Assembly (NCBI GenBank): GCA_035712985.1
Contig: DASTAE010000011.1
Coordinates: 15,720 to 79,719 of the forward strand
From: Actinospica sp035712985
GTDB lineage: Bacteria; Actinomycetota; Actinomycetes; Streptomycetales; Catenulisporaceae
Reading direction: 5' to 3'
Length of the DNA stretch: 64,000 nt
How positions within the stretch are numbered: position 1 is the first letter of the stretch; each line of letters begins with the position of its first letter. The notes under the pieces are model-generated. The model saw nothing but the letters and a program-made list of their open reading frames with translations. It did no database searches and was not told where the DNA came from. The translations under genes and the position numbers were made by a program. Shown here one piece after another: positions 51,423 through 59,082 of the stretch.

Positions 51423-52548
51423 CCCCGCGGGCCGCGCGGTCCTGACCGGCATCGTCGAGCGCATGTGCGGCGAGCCGGCGGCCCTGGACGCCGTAGTCCG
51501 CGCGGCCCGCGCCAAGTCCCCGTCCGTGGCCGCGCTCCCCGAGTGCGAGGTCCGCAGAAACGTGGCCGCCCTCCTGGCGGCCGTCGCCCAGGGCTTTGCC
51601 GGCGGAGCCCCCGTCCCCGACCCGGCCGCCGCCGACGCCCTGGCGGCGGACCGGGTGGCCCAAGGCGTCCCCCTGGACGGCCTGCTGGAAGGCTTCCAAG
51701 CGGGCCGAGCCCACCTGCTGCTGGTACTCACGGAGCAGGCGCGGGCCCGCGGCGTGGCCCCGGAGACCCTCATCGACGCCCTGGTAGAGCTCGACGGCTT
51801 CACCACCGAACTCCAGAACCGCCTGATCCACACCTACCGCACCCACGAACTGGGCCAGGCGAGGACGGGCTACGCCATTCGCCTCCAGGCACTGCGCGCC
51901 CTGCTCCACGGAGCGGAGGGCGTCCACGCCGCCGAGGCCGGCCTGGACCCGGCGAAGCGCTACCACTGCCTCATCGCCGACGTGACCGAGCCCCGCGAGG
52001 CGGCAAGGGTCGAGGCCGTGCTGGCGGCCGCGGGCGGCATAGCAGGCTTCGTAGACGGCTACCTCTGCTGCGTGACCCCGAGGCTCCCGGCCCCCGACTC
52101 CGTGGACCACATGGCCGTGGTCACATCCCCCGCCCAACCGGCGACGCGCCTCGCGACTGTCTACCCGCTATGCCGATCCGCCCTGGCCGCCGCGCGCCGC
52201 CGCGCCCTGACCGGCCTACGCTCCATCACCGAACTGTCAGCCTTCGTGGCGGTGGACGCCCACCCCGAACTGGGCCGAGTCCTGGCCGCCGACCTGCTGC
52301 CCAGACTCGACCCCGCCAAGTCCTTCCACCGCCTGCTCGCCCAGACAGCCCTCGCCTACCTGGCCCACGGCCGGCAGCTGACCCCGACGGCCGCCGCGCT
52401 CCACGTCCACGCCAACACCGTCAAACACCGCCTCCGCCGCATGACCGACCTGACCGGCTTCGGCGCCACCCCCGCCGAACCCATCACGGCCACGCTGCAC
52501 TGGTGGTGGGCGCTCGACGTCTGGCTGAGGGAGGTGGGGGAGGGGTAG
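51415..52548 (+). CDS. PucR/CdaR-family transcriptional regulator
   Basis: A 377-residue regulator. The middle region has the GGDEF-like fold of this family (about 180-280), and the C-terminal HTH reads LTPTAAALHVHANTVKHRLRRM with the typical THxNTVxxRL variation. The N-terminal 150 residues are helical and resemble the RsbRD-like sensory domain seen in actinomycete PucR proteins (DGLLEGFQAGRAHLLLVLTE). The ATG overlaps the preceding stop by eight bases, so it is probably co-expressed with the propeller gene. Ligand unknown. Confidence 0.88.
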   Translation: MGDPAGRAVLTGIVERMCGEPAALDAVVRAARAKSPSVAALPECEVRRNVAALLAAVAQGFAGGAPVPDPAAADALAADRVAQGVPLDGLLEGFQAGRAHLLLVLTEQARARGVAPETLIDALVELDGFTTELQNRLIHTYRTHELGQARTGYAIRLQALRALLHGAEGVHAAEAGLDPAKRYHCLIADVTEPREAARVEAVLAAAGGIAGFVDGYLCCVTPRLPAPDSVDHMAVVTSPAQPATRLATVYPLCRSALAAARRRALTGLRSITELSAFVAVDAHPELGRVLAADLLPRLDPAKSFHRLLAQTALAYLAHGRQLTPTAAALHVHANTVKHRLRRMTDLTGFGATPAEPITATLHWWWALDVWLREVGEG

Positions 52549-52608
52549 GGGTCGAGCCGCGTCGGCTGCCTGCGTGAAAGTGAGTGGGGGCGAACATGGA
52601 CCGTCCCG

Positions 52609-53406
52609 TCAGGCCCCGTGCCTGAGCGCCCAATTCAGATTCGCGGCGTTGGCCACGTCCCGATCCAGGCCGCCGCCCCCTTGCGATGGCCGGGGCAGCG
52701 CGGCGACCCTCCGCCCCGCCTCCTCGACGGCCAGCAGGACGGCCAGCCGCCACGGCTGCTCCTGCTGGGGATGGACCTGGCCGGGGGCGAGGTCGTCCCG
52801 GTCGAGAACCAACTCCGGCGGGCAGCCGGGCAGGTAGCGCCACGTCTCGCCGAACCGCCGGGCGAGATCCTCCAGCCTTCGGCGGGCGCGTCGCTGTCCG
52901 CGCCGCAGCGTCGCCGAACTCAGCCCCGTGATATGCACCAAGGCGCCGAACGCCTCCAGCGCGAGGTCTTCCCTCCACTCGGCCGCGGCGGCCAGCCGCT
53001 CGATCAGCTTCTGGCGACGCAGCGGATCGGCCGGACGTAGGCCGTAGTAGGTCGGCTGGCCCCCGAGCGTGGTGGTTATCGCCCGCCCCGAGAGCTCGCC
53101 CGCGTCGAGCAGCGCCGTTACCTGCCGGGCGATTCTGTCGGGCAGGTGGATTGCCACGACGTCCTCCAGCAGCAGCCCGTCATCACTGGAAGAAAGCGCG
53201 TGGAGCGTCGCGTCGAGAACGGGATCCCCCGTGCCCAGCGACTCGGTGACCTTCACGCGCGCTTCCGGGGTCGCCGCGATGCGCCTGAGCCGCGCGAGAT
53301 CGACCAGTTCCGCCCCGGCGAGCGCGAAGGCCAGTTGCCGGGTCTGGCTCAGCGTGCCCTGGTGCTCGTCCACGGCAAGCATGACGAGATCCGCCCCCAG
53401 TGTCAT
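52609..53406 (-). CDS. GPP34/GOLPH3-family protein
   Basis: A 265-residue mainly helical protein of the GOLPH3/Vps74 family common in actinomycetes. It begins MTLGADLVMLAVDEHQGTLS, the usual opening, and contains ALAGAELVDLARLRRIA, SSDDGLLLEDVVAIHL and DPLRRQKLIERLAAAA. The eukaryotic homologue binds PI4P and glycosyltransferases; the bacterial role is not known. Start at 53406 is chosen by family fit over the open frame to 53454. No obvious operon partner. Confidence 0.85.
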   Translation of the reverse strand: MTLGADLVMLAVDEHQGTLSQTRQLAFALAGAELVDLARLRRIAATPEARVKVTESLGTGDPVLDATLHALSSSDDGLLLEDVVAIHLPDRIARQVTALLDAGELSGRAITTTLGGQPTYYGLRPADPLRRQKLIERLAAAAEWREDLALEAFGALVHITGLSSATLRRGQRRARRRLEDLARRFGETWRYLPGCPPELVLDRDDLAPGQVHPQQEQPWRLAVLLAVEEAGRRVAALPRPSQGGGGLDRDVANAANLNWALRHGA

Positions 53407-53460
53407 GCTACGAATATACCCACGGAAGACCCACGCAGTCAGGCCTGCGCTCACATACTC

Positions 53461-53949
53461 CTAGAGCTGCCCGCGCTGGTTGGTGCAGTGGGCCGGGATC
53501 CAGGCGGTGGAGAAGTCCCTGGCCACGAGGGTGAGGGTGCCGCCGTGGCAGGCGATCTCGTGGCTGCAGCCGCGCTCGTGGGGGAGGATCTCGTCGAGGA
53601 TCACCGAGTGGAGGCTCGTCCATCGGCCCGTGCCGTCCGCGGATCGCAGCTCGAAGGACGAGACTCCCGTGTACGTGATGAACAGGTTGTCGTCGTGCTT
53701 CCAGCAGTTGTGGCCGAGCGTGAGCTCGAGATCGATCCGGCCGTCGTCGCCGCGGACGGCGAGATCGTTCACCGTCAGATCTTTGATACAGCGGCGCCCG
53801 AGGAACTCGTAGTGCATCGGGTCGGTCGCGAACGTGCGGGCGCCGGTGGGCATCGACGGGGTCAACCGGGGGAGCTGTTCCAAGTAAGCTTCCGCGCTGA
53901 TGACCCCGGAGATGTTGTCCACGGTCGCGTTGAGCTCGATATGTCTCAT
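53461..53949 (-). CDS. hypothetical protein, 162 residues
   Basis: I do not recognise this protein. It starts MRHIELNATVDNISGVISAE, has an even mix of beta-prone segments, and carries several Cys and His late in the chain (LGHNCWKHDD, ERGCSHEIACHGG, AHCTN), which might bind metal. No signal peptide or membrane helix. GAGAGGAAG before the ATG is a strong ribosome-binding site and the composition is protein-like, so it is probably real. GC content is lower than in neighbouring genes. It lies 54 bases after GPP34 in the reading direction of that gene's upstream side and may have come in by transfer. Confidence 0.65.
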   Translation of the reverse strand: MRHIELNATVDNISGVISAEAYLEQLPRLTPSMPTGARTFATDPMHYEFLGRRCIKDLTVNDLAVRGDDGRIDLELTLGHNCWKHDDNLFITYTGVSSFELRSADGTGRWTSLHSVILDEILPHERGCSHEIACHGGTLTLVARDFSTAWIPAHCTNQRGQL

Positions 53950-54045
53950 TGCTTCCTCTCAGAGCAGTCGGCTACCTGCCTGGGGCCACAACTAGGAGCA
54001 TGACGTACCGCGACGGCCGGGCGCTAGGGATTCGGATGGAGAGAC

Positions 54046-54379
54046 ATGAACGAGTGGATTTCCTCGTCGGAGGACTATCTCGCGCCACGGGTACCCGGCA
54101 GCGATTGGGGACGGAACCGCGCTCGCCGTGAATCGGCCGATCAAGGGTGGGGCGAGCCGTCTGCTCGCTGAGCTTGGATTTACGGCGGGCAGGCACGTTG
54201 AAGAGATCGCAGTTATCGCGACTCCCGCACCGATGCGCGACGTCCTGCACGATTCGCTCGTTATCGAATTGACCCGGACCAGCTACTCGGCAAGCGGTAC
54301 GCCGTTCGAAGTGGCGGTCATGCTGATGAGTCGCGAAATGACGCCTGGTGTGCCGCGCCGACTTCGGTACGAGCTATGA
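54046..54379 (+). pseudogene. decayed GntR/UTRA-type regulator
   Basis: Two matching pieces lie in different frames. The ATG at 54046, after GGAGA, gives MNEWISSSEDYLAPRVPGSD, the characteristic N-terminus of a family of actinomycete UTRA regulators. After about 27 residues similarity stops. From about 54131 another frame gives IKGGASRLLAELGFTAGRHV, then VIELTRTSYSASGTPFEVAV and a final RRLRYEL, the C-terminal third of the same UTRA domain. Roughly the middle 100 residues are absent and the frames disagree, so this is a deletion remnant. A 83-residue frame from 54128 could still be expressed. Confidence 0.65.
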
Positions 54380-54445
54380 GCCAGACTCTGCCGGCGCTAC
54401 GTTGATGGCGAACCGACCGCGATCTCATACCGCGTCGGGGCGAGG

Positions 54446-55432
54446 ATGGTTGGCGTGAACGGTGAACCGGGCGGACCAGACCGCTCTACCGTGTACGAGA
54501 GGGTCACTGAGGAAGTCAGTAGCGCGTGCGAGTCCGTCATCGAGGATTACGTGGCTGGACGCGGCGGCAGGCTCGTCCCGGAAGTGGTGGAGATCCTCCG
54601 GAGCGACGCGGCGGCGGTGTTCGCTGAGGGCGCGGCGCTCGAGGCGATGGCGCTGCTGGCCGAGCGGCGTGGGGAGTTGCTCGATCTCTACTTCACGCAG
54701 CCGACCGGCGACGGACAGTTCGGGATGCCCTCGCCCGCCATGCATGACCTGGTCATCTTCCTGCGCTCGCGGCTGTCGGGGCAGGACGCGGTGCTGCGCC
54801 TGCCTGTCGGCACTCCGCCCGTCGCTTTCACGCTGCTGCTGATCGCGGCGCAGGCGATCACCCAGGCGGGCGAGGATCGGCAGGAGGCGACGCGCACCGT
54901 CTTCGACCGCCTCAGGAACGCGCCGGTGGAACTCGTCGTGCGCGCCGGGGACCTCGCCTATGCGCTGGACGGTGTGCACGGGTATCGCCCCGAACAGGTC
55001 CGGCGTGATCAGGTGCGCCGGATTCTGACCGGCGCCGTGCCGCTGGATGCCGCGGGCCTGTCCGGCGAGCATCTCTGGCTCGCCCTGAATCTCAACGCAC
55101 GCCCCGACATCCGTGGCCTGATGAGCATCTTCGCCGCGGACCCGCTGCCCGGTGGCGCCGAGACACGGACGGAATGGTCGCTACTGCCCGGCAACCCGGC
55201 GCTGGTGCGCCTGTCGATCGACTGCATCGAGCCGGTTCTCGTTCGCTTCGCGATCGCGTTCGACCTCTCCCGACACCGTGAGGTCCTCGACGTAGCCGCG
55301 CGCAGCGACCAACTCCTCGTCGTCGGCCGCGAACCGGGCGCCGAAGCCGCGGGACAGGAACGCCTGTCCGCGCTGATAGTCCCGCACAACGGCCGCAGCC
55401 TGGCCCGGCTGCTCGCCCAAGCCGCCGGGTAA
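54446..55432 (+). CDS. hypothetical protein, 328 residues
   Basis: Not recognised. It is a soluble, largely helical protein in the first 200 residues (YERVTEEVSSACESVIEDYV, FLRSRLSGQDAVLRLPVG, LLLIAAQAITQAGEDRQEA) with a beta-rich C-terminal part (TRTEWSLLPGNPALVRLS, VLDVAARSDQLLVVGREPG). No signal peptide, membrane helix or catalytic motif is evident. Codon use is typical of real genes in the window. An in-frame GTG at 54455 is an alternative start. It stands alone between the GntR remnant and the DUF1579-like gene, so context gives no role. Confidence 0.65.
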   Translation: MVGVNGEPGGPDRSTVYERVTEEVSSACESVIEDYVAGRGGRLVPEVVEILRSDAAAVFAEGAALEAMALLAERRGELLDLYFTQPTGDGQFGMPSPAMHDLVIFLRSRLSGQDAVLRLPVGTPPVAFTLLLIAAQAITQAGEDRQEATRTVFDRLRNAPVELVVRAGDLAYALDGVHGYRPEQVRRDQVRRILTGAVPLDAAGLSGEHLWLALNLNARPDIRGLMSIFAADPLPGGAETRTEWSLLPGNPALVRLSIDCIEPVLVRFAIAFDLSRHREVLDVAARSDQLLVVGREPGAEAAGQERLSALIVPHNGRSLARLLAQAAG

Positions 55433-55477
55433 GGGCACTGATCCGGCCGTGATCTCTCCGGCAACGCTGCGAGTCAA

Positions 55478-55494
55478 CTGACAGAAGATGTCAG
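55478..55494. promoter_or_regulatory. inverted repeat upstream of the DUF1579-like gene
   Basis: CTGACA-GAAGA-TGTCAG, six-base arms with a five-base spacer, 15 bases before the start. It uses the same CTGAC/GTCAG words and spacer length as the twin sites at 56065-56114, but with half-sites in everted order. Confidence 0.5.
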
Positions 55495-55509
55495 GGATGG
55501 CGGGCCACC

Positions 55510-56031
55510 ATGGAAGGCATGACGACAGCGACTGAAGCCGCGAACCCGATCACCGACGGCCGCCACGACTTCGATTTCCTGGTCGGCACCTGGCACGTGC
55601 ACCACCGCAAGCTCGCCGACATGGCCGACCCTGCCTGCTCGACGTGGGTGGAGTTCGAGGGCGTGCAGTGGATGCGGCAGACGCTCGGCGGCCTGGGCAA
55701 CGTCGACAACCTCAAGGTCGACCGGATGCCCGACGGCCGGTCCTTCGAAGGGATGTCGGTGCGCCTGTACGACGTCTCCGCCGGCTTGTGGCGGATCTGG
55801 TGGGCATCGACCAGCGCTCCGGGGCACCTGGACCCGCCGGTGTCGGGGCGCTGGGAGGGCGATCGCGGAGTGTTCGAGGGCACCGACGTGGTCGGCGGCA
55901 AGCCGGTCGACGTGCGGTTCGAGTGGACCGTCTTCGCCGCGGACTCGGCGCAGTGGGAGCAGGCGTTCTCGTTCGACGGCGGGCGATCCTGGGTGCACAA
56001 CTGGCGGATGTCCTTCACGCGTCGTGCTTGA
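55510..56031 (+). CDS. DUF1579-like (lipocalin-fold) protein
   Basis: A 173-residue protein with a repeating beta-strand pattern starting HDFDFLVGTWHVHHRKLADM, then EFEGVQWMRQTLGGLGNVDN, GMSVRLYDVSAGLWRIWWAS, GRWEGDRGVFEGTD and a C-terminal NWRMSFTR. This is the pattern of DUF1579 and related calycin-like proteins that bind small hydrophobic ligands; no enzyme activity is known to me. The ATG at 55519 is an in-frame alternative. A CTGACA...TGTCAG palindrome precedes it and may place it under the neighbouring zinc-finger/HTH regulator. Confidence 0.8.
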   Translation: MEGMTTATEAANPITDGRHDFDFLVGTWHVHHRKLADMADPACSTWVEFEGVQWMRQTLGGLGNVDNLKVDRMPDGRSFEGMSVRLYDVSAGLWRIWWASTSAPGHLDPPVSGRWEGDRGVFEGTDVVGGKPVDVRFEWTVFAADSAQWEQAFSFDGGRSWVHNWRMSFTRRA

Positions 56032-56064
56032 GACGACGATCGGCTCCCTGAGTTCCATCATCTT

Positions 56065-56081
56065 GTCAGGCGTCCCCTGAC
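56065..56081. promoter_or_regulatory. palindromic operator A upstream of the ClpX-zinc-finger/HTH gene
   Basis: GTCAGG-CGTCC-CCTGAC. Sixteen of 17 bases match the reverse complement of operator B. It lies 62 bases before the chosen start. Confidence 0.7.
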
Positions 56082-56097
56082 GCGCTACGGTGAGTCT

Positions 56098-56114
56098 GTC
56101 AGGGAACGCCTGAC
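56098..56114. promoter_or_regulatory. palindromic operator B upstream of the ClpX-zinc-finger/HTH gene
   Basis: GTCAGG-GAACG-CCTGAC. It begins 33 bases after operator A, three helical turns, so two dimers would bind the same DNA face. Confidence 0.7.
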
Positions 56115-56142
56115 GACAAGCTGAGTGATGGAGGGGATTGCC

Positions 56143-56535
56143 GTGACCGCAGCGCCGCCTGCCGAGATCCGACCGGAGTCGAAGTCGGAACCGATCCGCT
56201 GCTCGTTCTGCTCCAAGGCGAACTACGAGGTCGCCAAGGTGGTCGCCGGGCCGGGCGTCTACATCTGCAACGAGTGCGTCGGGCTGGCGGAGACGATCAT
56301 CGCCGAGCACGTCGGTACGGCGCACGATCCGCGGCTGCCGGAGTGGGCCGAGCTCAGCGACGCCGACATGCTCGAACGGCTGCCGCGCATGACGCGCGTC
56401 GCGGACCAGGTCGAGGCGAGCGTGCGGGACTGGGTGCACGAACTCCGCCGCCGCGGCACGACCTGGGCACGCATCGGGCAGGCGCTCGGCATCAGTCGGC
56501 AGTCCGCCTGGGAACGTTTCTCCGGGGAGGAGTGA
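56143..56535 (+). CDS. ClpX-type C4 zinc-finger protein with C-terminal helix-turn-helix
   Basis: A 130-residue two-domain protein. Residues about 17-50 are a ClpX-like zinc-binding domain (RCSFCSKANYEVAKVVAGPG then VYICNECVGLAETI), with both Cys pairs intact. The C-terminus is a short HTH: TTWARIGQALGISRQSAWER, ending FSGEE. In ClpX this zinc domain recruits adaptors and substrates; here there is no AAA+ domain, so it is probably a small regulator that dimerises through the finger. GTG 56143 has GGAGGGG at good spacing and is preferred to ATG 56128. Twin palindromes in its promoter suggest autoregulation. Confidence 0.85.
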   Translation: MTAAPPAEIRPESKSEPIRCSFCSKANYEVAKVVAGPGVYICNECVGLAETIIAEHVGTAHDPRLPEWAELSDADMLERLPRMTRVADQVEASVRDWVHELRRRGTTWARIGQALGISRQSAWERFSGEE

Positions 56536-56550
56536 CGGCGGCCGGGCGCG

Positions 56551-57006
56551 TCAGGATGCGGTCACCCGGCGGACCCGGGCGCCGAGGAATTCGATCGGCG
56601 CGGTGAGCGCGGCGGCATACGCGGCGCCGGCGTAGATCTCGACGACATCGCCGCGGCCTACCGAGCCGACCACGCAGAGCTGCTCGGCCACGAAGCGGCC
56701 CCAGGCCCGCTGGTAGTTCACCGACTGCTCCGCGAGGGAGAAGGAGTAGGGCGCGACGAGGTCGCCGGGTTCGAGCAGCCCCCAGCGCCCGCTGACCACG
56801 AACCACGGCACGCCACTCGCCTCGGCCCGCGCCCGCCGACGAGCGAACAGTGGGCTGACATACAGCTCGCGGGCCACGGCGGGCGCGCTCAGCTGGTCCT
56901 TCCCGCCGCCGACGAGGATGACGGACGCTGCGGTCGACGACGCGGGCGAGGCGGGCGAGGACGCGGCGAACGGTGTCGCGGATCCAGCGCCGGGGTCCAT
57001 GGGCAT
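56551..57006 (-). CDS. DUF6884-like protein
   Basis: A 151-residue protein whose core follows the DUF6884 pattern: VILVGGGKDQLSAPAVAREL, YVSPLFARRRARAEASGVPW, FVVSGRWGLLEPGDLVAPY, with a later VVEIYAGAAYA. In relatives the first motif is usually VGCGK; the Cys is Gly here. The first 25 residues are low-complexity Ala/Ser/Pro. These proteins resemble domains of tRNA- or DNA-base-modifying systems, but single-domain members have no assigned role. ATG 57000 is an alternative start; no ribosome-binding site precedes either. Confidence 0.65.
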   Translation of the reverse strand: MPMDPGAGSATPFAASSPASPASSTAASVILVGGGKDQLSAPAVARELYVSPLFARRRARAEASGVPWFVVSGRWGLLEPGDLVAPYSFSLAEQSVNYQRAWGRFVAEQLCVVGSVGRGDVVEIYAGAAYAAALTAPIEFLGARVRRVTAS

Positions 57007-57181
57007 GTCAGATAGCTACACGATCGCGGCGCACCGCGCCAGCCGGGCAGGCGTGCGAGTGACCCGGCAGGGCGAGGAGACGTCCGCGCCCGGGCCCGCC
57101 GGGTGCGGCCCGAAACCGCGGCGCAGACCACGCAAGCCTGATCCGGAGGGCGATCAGCCGCCGCCGAATCGTCGACGCGGG

Positions 57182-57487
57182 TCAGTCGGCGTTGATGACG
57201 CCGTTGTCGTCCGGGGTGATTCCGTTCGTCGAGATCACGCCGTTGTCGTCCCGGGTGACTCCGTTGGCCGAGATGACTCCTCCGTCGGCGGTGGTCACGC
57301 CGTTGGTCGAGATGACGCCGCCGTCGTTCGAGATGACTCTGGATGCCGTCGTGAGGTTGTGGCCGGTGCCTTGGATGCCGTCGCCGCCGGCGATGCCGTT
57401 CGCGATGGCGAGGGTGAGCGCGCCTGCCGCGGTGGCTGAGCCGGTTACCGTTGCGGCGCGGGTCAGACGGTGTCGGAGCTGTTTCAT
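57182..57487 (-). CDS. small secreted protein of 13-residue tandem repeats
   Basis: A 101-residue protein. The first 34 residues are a signal peptide (MKQLRHRLTRAATVTGSATA, Ala/Leu core). From residue 56 the chain is three tandem 13-mers, GGVISTNGVTTAD, GGVISANGVTRDD and NGVISTNGITPDD, plus a partial fourth, NGVINAD. The regular spacing of Gly-Val-Ile and Asn-Gly suggests stacked short beta-strands, as in small beta-solenoids or amyloid-like surface proteins. AGGAG precedes the ATG. It has no known family. It lies directly downstream of an orphan kinase in the same direction. Confidence 0.75.
   Translation of the reverse strand: MKQLRHRLTRAATVTGSATAAGALTLAIANGIAGGDGIQGTGHNLTTASRVISNDGGVISTNGVTTADGGVISANGVTRDDNGVISTNGITPDDNGVINAD
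57206..57322 (-). repeat. three 39-bp tandem repeats encoding 13-residue units
   Basis: The DNA period of 39 bases equals the 13-residue protein repeat. Copies differ at several bases while keeping GGVIS-x-NGV-type residues, so selection seems to act on the protein. Confidence 0.7.
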
Positions 57488-57582
57488 CTGGGACTCCTGA
57501 TGTCGTGCTTCGTGATGGTTGGAGTGCTTTTCCGCCGTCGCCCCGACTGTAGCGCTGTCGCAGGGGGCTGACTACCGGTCCA

Positions 57583-58857
57583 TCACAGTGCGGAGGCGTG
57601 CCCGCTCGCCGCGTGCTCCGGCTCGTCCTCCGCCGCGGTGACGGGCAGGATGAGGGAGACCTCGAAGCCGCCGGAGTCGGTGCGGCCGGCGGAGATCTCG
57701 CCGTTGTAGAGGGCGGCGCGTTCGCGCATGCCGGTGAGGCCTACGCCGGATCCCGTGTGCGCGGTGGCCTGGGCCACGGCGGAGCGGGGGTGGGCGCTGC
57801 GGGTGGCGGCCATGCCGGTGGAGCCGGTATCGGAGACGGTGAGGCGGATCTGCTCGGGTTCGTATTCGAGGCGGACGTCCACCGAGGACCCCGGCGCGTG
57901 CTTGAGGGAGTTGGTCAGCGATTCCTGGACCACTCGGTAGACGCAGAGCTCGATTCCCGCCGGCAGGGGGCGTTGGCGGCCGGCGATGGCGTAGCGGCTG
58001 GGGGTGCCGGAGAGGCCCACCCGCTCCACCAGGACGGGGAGTTGGGCGATGCCGGGCGCGGGGCGGTCGTCGGCGCCGGTGCCACGGTCGTCCTCGTCGG
58101 GGCGTAGGAGGCTGATCAGGCGGCGGAGCTCGGCCAGGCCCTCGCTGCCCACCTCGGAGATGGTGCGCAGCGCCTGATCCGCCGTCTTGGGGTCGGTTTC
58201 GAGGACGAAGCGGGCCAGGCCCGCCTGGACGGCGATGACCGACAGATGGTGGGCGGTCACGTCGTGGAGCTCGCGGGCTATCCGGATGCGCTCCATGAGG
58301 ACGGCGCGCTGCTCGCGGTCGTGCTGCTTGCGGTGGATCTCCGCGCTGTAGTCGGTCATCAGGGCGTGGCTCTCGGTCAGCCGCCTCGCCCCGTCGCCGA
58401 TCACGCCGATGGCCACGACGCGGACCGCCGTGCCGAGGTAGATGTTGAAGTCGGAGCCCACCCACTCGTGGATGTTGCTGTACATCAGCTCGGGGTAGAT
58501 GACCGCGGCCGCTGCCGCCGTCCAGAGGCGGCCGCGGCGGGAGGCGACCGTGAAGAACGCCAACTGGAGGGCTAGCTGGTTGAGGCTCAGCCAGTAGCCG
58601 CGTGCCTCGTAGACGGCGACGAGGACCGCGGTGATCGCGAAGACGGCCAGGGGGAAGCGGCGGCGGAGGACCAGGGCCGCGCCGACGGCCGCCGTCAGAA
58701 GTACCGCGGCGGTGTCGAAGGGGCGCGAGCCCGAGGGCGGGTACGAGCCCGCCGCGGTGCTCAGGGAGAGCCACGTCACGGCGGCGGCGATCGCCAGATC
58801 GACTGCGGTGGGAGGGATCGCGGCCAGGGTCCGGGCCGTGTCGCGCAAGCGGAGCAT
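57583..58857 (-). CDS. sensor histidine kinase (HisKA_3), orphan
   Basis: A 424-residue kinase. About five hydrophobic helices occupy residues 18-160. The HisKA_3 box is RIRIARELHDVTAHHLSVIA, followed by a long linker and a HATPase_c domain with CVYRVVQESLTNSLKHA (N-box) and TGSGVGLTGMRERAALYNG (G-box). It is of the type that normally pairs with a NarL response regulator, but none lies next to it: downstream is the tandem-repeat protein and upstream the divergent type VII ATPase gene. The partner is presumably elsewhere. Confidence 0.9.
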   Translation of the reverse strand: MLRLRDTARTLAAIPPTAVDLAIAAAVTWLSLSTAAGSYPPSGSRPFDTAAVLLTAAVGAALVLRRRFPLAVFAITAVLVAVYEARGYWLSLNQLALQLAFFTVASRRGRLWTAAAAAVIYPELMYSNIHEWVGSDFNIYLGTAVRVVAIGVIGDGARRLTESHALMTDYSAEIHRKQHDREQRAVLMERIRIARELHDVTAHHLSVIAVQAGLARFVLETDPKTADQALRTISEVGSEGLAELRRLISLLRPDEDDRGTGADDRPAPGIAQLPVLVERVGLSGTPSRYAIAGRQRPLPAGIELCVYRVVQESLTNSLKHAPGSSVDVRLEYEPEQIRLTVSDTGSTGMAATRSAHPRSAVAQATAHTGSGVGLTGMRERAALYNGEISAGRTDSGGFEVSLILPVTAAEDEPEHAASGHASAL

Positions 58858-59082
58858 CGGTCCAACCTAGCCAGCGGGCCGGGGGCTGTCCTCAGCGCGC
58901 GGCGAGCTTTTTGATCTGCGTTGGTAAACCTTTGCGGTAGCGCCGTCGCCTGGCGCGGTAGGCGCGACACGCCGATTGTGAACCCACGGGGAACGCGCCG
59001 TACCTGCCCGGATTGAAAGGCTAATCTGGCGCGGGCTGCGGGCATCGCGCCGAAGAGCGTGCGGAACAGAGCGGGTGCACAC

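Noticed and set aside
53949..54131. 60-codon plus frame before the GntR remnant
   Set aside because: It shows no family similarity, while the overlapping frame from 54046 matches the UTRA regulator N-terminus.
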